From: Rikenellaceae bacterium
GTDB lineage: Bacteria > Bacteroidota > Bacteroidia > Bacteroidales > Rikenellaceae
Reading direction: 5' to 3'
Assembly (NCBI GenBank): GCA_015059845.1
Contig: SUZR01000003.1
Location: 1-64,000 of the forward strand
DNA length: 64,000 nucleotides
Position 1 is the stretch's first letter; each line of letters starts with the position of its first letter. The position numbers were made by a program, and so were the translations under genes. Positions 58,047-64,000 of this stretch are shown here, piece after piece. The notes below the pieces were generated by a model. The model was not told the origin of the DNA. It saw only the letters and a program-made list of their open reading frames with translations, and ran no database searches.

Positions 58047-58514
58047 ATGATAGATTGCCAGAAAATATTGGAGATTGCCGACCGCGAGCTTGCGGGAACA
58101 GATTTGTTTACAGTTAGTTGCAAATGCACACCTATGAACGAGGTGGAGCTTCTTATCGACAGCGACACGCACGTCACCATCGAGCGTTGCGCCGAGCTGA
58201 GCCGCACCATTGAGGCGGAGTTTAACCGCGACGAGGAGGATTTTTCACTGACAGTAGCATCGGCAGGTATCGGCTCGGAGCTGAAGAACATTCGCCAATA
58301 TCGTAAGCTCATTGGTCAGTCGGTCGAGGTGTTGCTCCTCAGTGGTGTGAAGATTCTTGCCAAGCTTGATGCCGTCTCTGACGAGGGTATCACCATCTCA
58401 TACGAGGAGAAGCAGGCCGTAGAGGGCAAGAAGCGCAAGGTACTCGTTAATGTTGAGCGAACTTTCAGCTTCGAGGAAATCAAGTACACTAAAGAGTATC
58501 TCGACTTTAAGTAG
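58047..58514 (+). CDS. rimP: Ribosome maturation factor RimP
   Basis: 155 aa directly upstream of nusA; VELLIDSDTHVTIERCAELSRTIE…YRKLIGQSVEVLLL. Confidence 0.92.
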   Translation: MIDCQKILEIADRELAGTDLFTVSCKCTPMNEVELLIDSDTHVTIERCAELSRTIEAEFNRDEEDFSLTVASAGIGSELKNIRQYRKLIGQSVEVLLLSGVKILAKLDAVSDEGITISYEEKQAVEGKKRKVLVNVERTFSFEEIKYTKEYLDFK

Positions 58515-58551
58515 AAAACAAATAACAAAAAATAGATAAAAAAACTCACAA

Positions 58552-59784
58552 ATGGAAAACTTGAATTTGATCAGCAACTTTGCCGAGTTCAAAGAGCTGA
58601 AAAACATCGACAAGGCTACTATGATTGGCGTATTGGAGGATGTATTCCGCCACGCCCTGCAGAAGCAGTTTGAGAGCGATGAGAATTTCGACGTAATCAT
58701 CAACCCCGAGAAGGGCGACCTGGAGATTTGGCGTAACCGCGTGGTTGTAGAGGATGGTGCTGTTGAGAACCCCAACACACAGATTGCCGTATCGGAGGTT
58801 AAGGAGATTGACTCTACGTATGAGGTGGGTGACGAGTATTCAGACCAGATTAAGATGAATCAGTTTGGTCGTCGTGCTGTTCTCTCTTTGCGCCAGAATC
58901 TGGCATCACGCCTCCTGGATTTGGAGAAGGCCAACATCTATGAGAAGTACTCGGAGAAGGTTGGTGAGATTATCACAGGCGAGGTTTATCAGGTATGGAA
59001 GCGCGAGGTATTGCTCCTCGACGACGATGAGAATGAGTTGATTCTCCCCAAGTCGGAGCAGATTCCCAACGACTTCTACCGCAAGGGCGACACCATCAAG
59101 GCTATCGTAAAGAGCGTGGAGATGAACAACAACCAGCCACGCATTATCCTCTCACGTACCGCTAACCAATTCCTCGAGCGTCTGTTCGAGCAGGAGGTAC
59201 CTGAGATTTTCGACGGTCTTATCACCATCAAGAACATCGTTCGTATCCCCGGCGAGCGCGCTAAGGTTGCCGTAGAGTCTTACGACGAGCGCATCGACCC
59301 CGTAGGTGCTTGTGTGGGTGTTAAGGGCTCACGTATCTACACCATCGTCAAGGAGCTTCGCAACGAGAACATCGACGTTGTGAACTACACAACCAACGCT
59401 CAGCTTATGATTCAGCGTTCGTTGAACCCCGCAAAGATTTCATCTATCACAATCGACGAGGAGCGCAAGACCGCATCGGTATATCTCAAGCCCGATCAGG
59501 TATCATTGGCTATCGGTAAGGGTGGTTTGAATATCCGCCTCTCGAAGATGCTTACAGGCTACGACATCGACGTATATCGCGAGATTGAGGAGGAGGATGT
59601 TGCATTGACCGAGTTCGCAGACGAGATTGACTCTTGGATTATCGACGCCCTGAAGGCTGCCGGCTGCGACACTGCAAAGAGCGTATTGGAGCTCTCAGTT
59701 GAGGAGGTTGCAACACGTGCCGACCTTGAGGTAGAGCAGGCTGAGAAGGTTATCGAGATTCTTAAGGCCGAGTTCGAGGAGTAA
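58552..59784 (+). CDS. nusA: Transcription termination/antitermination factor NusA
   Basis: PRIILSRT, DPVGACVGVKGSRI, AIGKGGLNIRLSKMLTG. Confidence 0.96.
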   Translation: MENLNLISNFAEFKELKNIDKATMIGVLEDVFRHALQKQFESDENFDVIINPEKGDLEIWRNRVVVEDGAVENPNTQIAVSEVKEIDSTYEVGDEYSDQIKMNQFGRRAVLSLRQNLASRLLDLEKANIYEKYSEKVGEIITGEVYQVWKREVLLLDDDENELILPKSEQIPNDFYRKGDTIKAIVKSVEMNNNQPRIILSRTANQFLERLFEQEVPEIFDGLITIKNIVRIPGERAKVAVESYDERIDPVGACVGVKGSRIYTIVKELRNENIDVVNYTTNAQLMIQRSLNPAKISSITIDEERKTASVYLKPDQVSLAIGKGGLNIRLSKMLTGYDIDVYREIEEEDVALTEFADEIDSWIIDALKAAGCDTAKSVLELSVEEVATRADLEVEQAEKVIEILKAEFEE

Positions 59785-59819
59785 AAGTTTAACATTTAGC
59801 ATTAGAGAGGAATCACAAT

Positions 59820-62555
59820 ATGACAAATAACAGAAAGATAAGACTTATTCAGGTAGCAAAGGAGTTTAAGGTGGGTTTGAACACCATCACAGACTTCCTC
59901 CTGAAGAAGGGCATCAACAGCGACGGCTCACCCAACTCATTGGTAAGCCCCGAGGTATATGCCGTTCTGGAGAAGGAGTTTGGCTCTAACCGCTCCATTA
60001 CAGGTAAGGAACGTGATAATATACGCGAGAAAATCTCTCTCGGCAAGAAGGAGTCGGTAACAATCAACTCATCGAAGCAGGAGCAGGCCGAGGAGCAGGA
60101 GGTTATCATCAAGAGCAATATCATCAGCGTAAAGGATGAGGTACCCCAGCCTAAGATTCTGGGCAAGATTGACCTCAATCCCAAGAAGCCTGAGCCGCAG
60201 CCCGCAAAGCCGCAGCCTGCACCCGCTCCCGCGAAGGAGGAGCCTAAGAAGGTTGAGCCCGCACCTGCACCCGCTCCCGTAGTGAAGGAGCAGGCCGCAA
60301 AGGTTGAGCAGCCTAAGCAGGAGAGCGTCGCTGAGCAGCCCAAGAAGGACAACGTATTCCGCCCCAACCAGACACAGCTGGCTGGCCCGCAGATTCTCGG
60401 TACGATGGATGTATCGGGTATGGTTCCTGGTGGCAAGCACAAGCGTAAGCGTCTGGAGAAGGAGAAGGTTGACGTAAACAAGCAGGGCAAAAACGGCGGC
60501 AAGGAGCAGAAGCAGGAGAACAACAACAAGAAGAATAAGGGCCAGCAGCAGAATCAGAATCAGCAGCAGGGTCAGCAGAACCAGCCTAAGCCGGGCGAGG
60601 GTCGTCGTAACAAGAAGAAGGAGAAGCACCAGCCTAAGCCCGTGGTACGCCCCGAGGTTAGCGACGAGGAGGTATCAAAGCAGATTAAGGATACCCTGGC
60701 TCGCTTGACAGCCAAGGGTGCGAAGAACAAGGGCGCGAAGTATCGTAAGGAGAAGCGTGATGAGATTCGCGAGAAGATGTCTGAGGAGATGGAGCGCGAG
60801 CAGATGGAGCGCTCGGTACTGAAGGTGACGGAGTTCGTAACCGTAAGCGAGTTGGCTACGATGATGAACGTGTCGCCGATGGAGGTTATCTCGGCTTGTA
60901 TGAACCTCGGCCTGATGGTATCTATCAACCAGCGTCTGGACGCAGAGGCTTTGGTTGTTGTGGCTGAGGAGTTCGGCTTCAAGACCGAGTTCGTAACCGT
61001 AGATGTTGCCGAGGCCATCGAGGAGGAGAGCGACAGCGAGGAGGATTTGGTATCACGTCCCCCCATCGTAACGGTTATGGGTCACGTTGACCACGGTAAG
61101 ACTTCGCTTTTGGATAACATCCGTAAGACTAACGTCATCGAGGGCGAGGCCGGAGGTATCACACAGCACATCGGTGCTTACTCTGTGAACTACAATGGCC
61201 AGAAGGTTACCTTCCTTGACACCCCCGGTCACGAGGCATTTACCGCTATGCGTGCCCGTGGTGCGAAGATTACCGACGTGGCAATCATCATCGTGTCGGC
61301 TGACGACCACGTGATGCCCCAGACCGTGGAGGCTATCAACCACGCACAGGCCGCAGGCGTTCCGATGGTATTCGCCATCAACAAGATTGATAAACCCGCA
61401 GCCAACCCCGAGCACATCAAGGAGCAGTTGGCACAGATGAACTACCTCGTAGAGGAGTGGGGAGGTAAGTACCAGAGCCAGGATATCTCGGCTAAGAAGG
61501 GTATGAACCTCGACAAGCTCTTGGAGAAGGTATTGCTGGAGGCCGAGATGCTCGACCTGAAGGCTAACCCCAACAAGAAGGCTCAGGGTAGCGTCATCGA
61601 GTCAACGCTGGACAAGGGTCGCGGTTATGTGGCTACGATTATGGTACAGAGTGGTACGCTGCACGTAGGTGATGTATTGCTCTCGGGTACATATACAGGT
61701 CGTGTGAAGGCTATGTTCGACGAGAACGGTAAGAAGGTAACAGCAGCAGGCCCCTCAACTCCCGTACAGGTATTGGGTCTGAATGGCGCACCGCAGGCTG
61801 GTGACAGCTTCAACGTTATGGAGGACGACCGCTCAGCACGCGAGATTGCCAACAAGCGTGAGCAGTTGCAGCGTATGCAGGGTATTATGACGCAGAAGCA
61901 CATCACTCTGGACGAGATTGGTCGTCGTATCGCTATCGGCTCATTCAAGGAGTTGAACATCATCGTGAAGGGTGACGTGGACGGCTCTGTGGAGGCTATG
62001 ACAGGCTCGCTTATCAAGCTCTCGAAGGAGACCGTACAGGTGAATGTCATCCACTCGGCCGTAGGTCAGATTTCGGAGTCGGACGTATTGCTCGCAACAG
62101 CATCGAACGCCATCATCGTCGGTTTCCAGGTGCGTCCCTCAGCCGCAGCACGTCGCACGGCAGAGAAGGAGGAGATTGAGATTCGTTTGTACTCAATCAT
62201 CTACGATGCGGTGAACGACATCAAGGACGCTATCGAGGGTATGTTGGAGCCCGTGATGAAAGAGGTTATCACCTGCTCTATCGAGGTTTTGGAGACTTTC
62301 AAGATTTCAAAGGTGGGTACCGTAGCAGGATGCGTCGTACGTGAGGGTAAGTTGCAGCGCAACACACCGATTCGCGTGATTCGTGACGGTATCGTAATCT
62401 ACACCGGTAAGCTCGGCTCACTGCGCCGCTTCAAGGACGACGTGAAGGAGGTAACCGTAGGTCAGGATTGCGGCCTTAACATCGAGTCATACAACGATAT
62501 CAAGGTCGGCGATATTGTCGAGGGTTACGAGCAGGTAGAGGTAAAGAGAAAGTAA
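59820..62555 (+). CDS. infB: Translation initiation factor IF-2
   Basis: [38 protein letters not shown]; low-complexity N-terminal linker. Confidence 0.97.
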   Translation: MTNNRKIRLIQVAKEFKVGLNTITDFLLKKGINSDGSPNSLVSPEVYAVLEKEFGSNRSITGKERDNIREKISLGKKESVTINSSKQEQAEEQEVIIKSNIISVKDEVPQPKILGKIDLNPKKPEPQPAKPQPAPAPAKEEPKKVEPAPAPAPVVKEQAAKVEQPKQESVAEQPKKDNVFRPNQTQLAGPQILGTMDVSGMVPGGKHKRKRLEKEKVDVNKQGKNGGKEQKQENNNKKNKGQQQNQNQQQGQQNQPKPGEGRRNKKKEKHQPKPVVRPEVSDEEVSKQIKDTLARLTAKGAKNKGAKYRKEKRDEIREKMSEEMEREQMERSVLKVTEFVTVSELATMMNVSPMEVISACMNLGLMVSINQRLDAEALVVVAEEFGFKTEFVTVDVAEAIEEESDSEEDLVSRPPIVTVMGHVDHGKTSLLDNIRKTNVIEGEAGGITQHIGAYSVNYNGQKVTFLDTPGHEAFTAMRARGAKITDVAIIIVSADDHVMPQTVEAINHAQAAGVPMVFAINKIDKPAANPEHIKEQLAQMNYLVEEWGGKYQSQDISAKKGMNLDKLLEKVLLEAEMLDLKANPNKKAQGSVIESTLDKGRGYVATIMVQSGTLHVGDVLLSGTYTGRVKAMFDENGKKVTAAGPSTPVQVLGLNGAPQAGDSFNVMEDDRSAREIANKREQLQRMQGIMTQKHITLDEIGRRIAIGSFKELNIIVKGDVDGSVEAMTGSLIKLSKETVQVNVIHSAVGQISESDVLLATASNAIIVGFQVRPSAAARRTAEKEEIEIRLYSIIYDAVNDIKDAIEGMLEPVMKEVITCSIEVLETFKISKVGTVAGCVVREGKLQRNTPIRVIRDGIVIYTGKLGSLRRFKDDVKEVTVGQDCGLNIESYNDIKVGDIVEGYEQVEVKRK

Positions 62556-62558
62556 ATT

Positions 62559-62594
62559 TCTCAATTCAAAATTCAAAATGATTTTGAATTGAGA
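62559..62594. repeat. 13-bp perfect inverted repeat TCTCAATTCAAAA…TTTTGAATTGAGA after infB
   Basis: 10-nt loop ttcaaaatga; AT-rich dyad 3 nt after infB stop. Confidence 0.85.
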
Positions 62595-62642
62595 CAACAA
62601 CAGAATGTAACACACAAAAACATAAACTAACCAAACAAAAAA

Positions 62643-63959
62643 ATGGCACAGATTAAGTTTACAACGGCAGAAGAGGCCGTTAAGGTAATCAAGTCAGGTG
62701 ATCACATTCACCTCTCATCAGTAGCATCAGCACCTCAGTGCTTGATTAAGGCTATGTGCGAGCGTGGCCGCGCAGGCGAGCTTAAGGATGTACACATCCA
62801 CCACCTCCACACCGAGGGTCCTGCACCCTACTCAGAGCCTGAGTTCGAGGGTGTATTCCAGCTCGACTCATTCTTCGTAGGTGGCAACGTACGTAAGACC
62901 ACACAGGCAGGTTATGCTGACTATATTCCTATCTTCCTGAGCGAAACTCAGAAGCTCTACCGCACAGGCGCTGTTCCCTGTAACGTAGCAATGATTCAGG
63001 TATCTACTCCCGACCAGCACGGTTACGTATCATTGGGTACATCGGTAGATGCTACATTGGCAGCTGTTGAGTGCGCTGACCACGTTATCGCTGTTGTGAA
63101 CAAGTATGTTCCCCGCGCATTTGGTGACGCTATGATTCACTCATCGAAGATTGATTTGTTCGTAGCTGACGACCAGCCCCTTGAGGAGGCTCACTTCACC
63201 GCACCTAACGAGGTAGAGGTTAAGATTGGTAAGTACTGCGCAGAGCTTATCGAGGATGGCGCTACACTTCAGATGGGTATTGGTGCTATTCCTAACGCTG
63301 TATTGGCTCAGTTGGGCGGCCACAAGAACTTGGGTATCCACACCGAGATGTTCGCTGATGGTGTACTTCCCTTGGTTGAGGCAGGCGTTATCAACGGCGA
63401 GGCTAAGAACATCGATAAGGGTAAGATGGTATCTACCTTCTTGATGGGTTCACAGAAGGTTTATGACTTCATCCACGATAACCCCGGCGTTATGATGATG
63501 GACGTAGGCTACACCAACGACCCCTTCATCATCGCTAAGAACGACAAGGTTACAGCAATCAACTCTGCACTTCAGGTTGACCTCACAGGTCAGGTATGTG
63601 CTGACTCACTCGGTCGTAAGTTCTACTCTGGTGTAGGTGGTCAGATCGACTTCATCTATGGTGCATCACTCTCTAAGGGCGGTAAGGCTATCATTGCTAT
63701 GCCCTCAATCACAAACAAGGGCGTATCGAAGATTGCTGACGCACTGAACGAGGGTGCAGGTGTTGTTACTACACGTAACCACATCCACTGGTTCGTAACC
63801 GAGAATGGTGCTGTTGACCTCTATGGCAAGAGCCTTCAGGAGCGTGCGCGCTTGATTATCTCAGTTGCTCACCCCTCAGCACAGGAGGCTTTGGATGAGG
63901 CTGCGTTCAACCGCTACGGCTCACACCACCACTATATCAAGGGTTATATGGGCAAGTAA
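62643..63959 (+). CDS. Acetyl-CoA hydrolase/CoA-transferase (4-hydroxybutyrate/butyrate CoA-transferase-like)
   Basis: MGIGAIPNAVLAQL, LGIHTEMFADGV (catalytic Glu motif), GVGGQIDFIYGASLSKGGKAIIAMPS. Confidence 0.88.
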   Translation: MAQIKFTTAEEAVKVIKSGDHIHLSSVASAPQCLIKAMCERGRAGELKDVHIHHLHTEGPAPYSEPEFEGVFQLDSFFVGGNVRKTTQAGYADYIPIFLSETQKLYRTGAVPCNVAMIQVSTPDQHGYVSLGTSVDATLAAVECADHVIAVVNKYVPRAFGDAMIHSSKIDLFVADDQPLEEAHFTAPNEVEVKIGKYCAELIEDGATLQMGIGAIPNAVLAQLGGHKNLGIHTEMFADGVLPLVEAGVINGEAKNIDKGKMVSTFLMGSQKVYDFIHDNPGVMMMDVGYTNDPFIIAKNDKVTAINSALQVDLTGQVCADSLGRKFYSGVGGQIDFIYGASLSKGGKAIIAMPSITNKGVSKIADALNEGAGVVTTRNHIHWFVTENGAVDLYGKSLQERARLIISVAHPSAQEALDEAAFNRYGSHHHYIKGYMGK

Positions 63960-64000
63960 TCGGATTACCGAAAATATATGTAAAGCCTTCCCGCTTGGGA

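Noticed and set aside
60069-60629. Leu-rich minus-strand ORF opposite infB
   Set aside because: Artifact of the CAG/AAG-rich linker read in reverse.

Overview
The window is a gene-dense chromosomal segment from a Bacteroidales bacterium, probably Alistipes/Rikenellaceae-like. That assignment is an inference from the LpxC-FabZ fusion, TAnnTTTG -7 boxes, a gldH-like gene next to PSP1, and fused KorA; no marker was searched. About 50 CDSs are supported, mostly housekeeping: lon, the kdsD/kdsA/kdsB group, valS, rnhA, glgB, an exbB/exbD/tonB/tamB block, tsaD, korAB, lpxC-fabZ/lpxA and rimP-nusA-infB. There are also GH78 rhamnosidase, DUF1080, Gfo/Idh/MocA and ApbE genes, and several transporters. 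I saw no rRNA, tRNA, CRISPR array or transposase gene. The least-explained signals are non-coding or phage-derived: (1) a three-hairpin intergenic element (~110 bp, 3 copies), always between co-directional genes in the same orientation, with a compensatory stem change; (2) a second ~120-190 bp intergenic family with imperfect terminal inverted repeats (3 copies); (3) a 67-bp tandem repeat in the predicted 5' leader of rimP-nusA-infB; (4) an intact, isolated phage-type large terminase plus a small ORF, divergent from a LexA/S24-type repressor that is translationally coupled to a DMT transporter. All family names come from reading the protein sequences; nothing was searched against a database.
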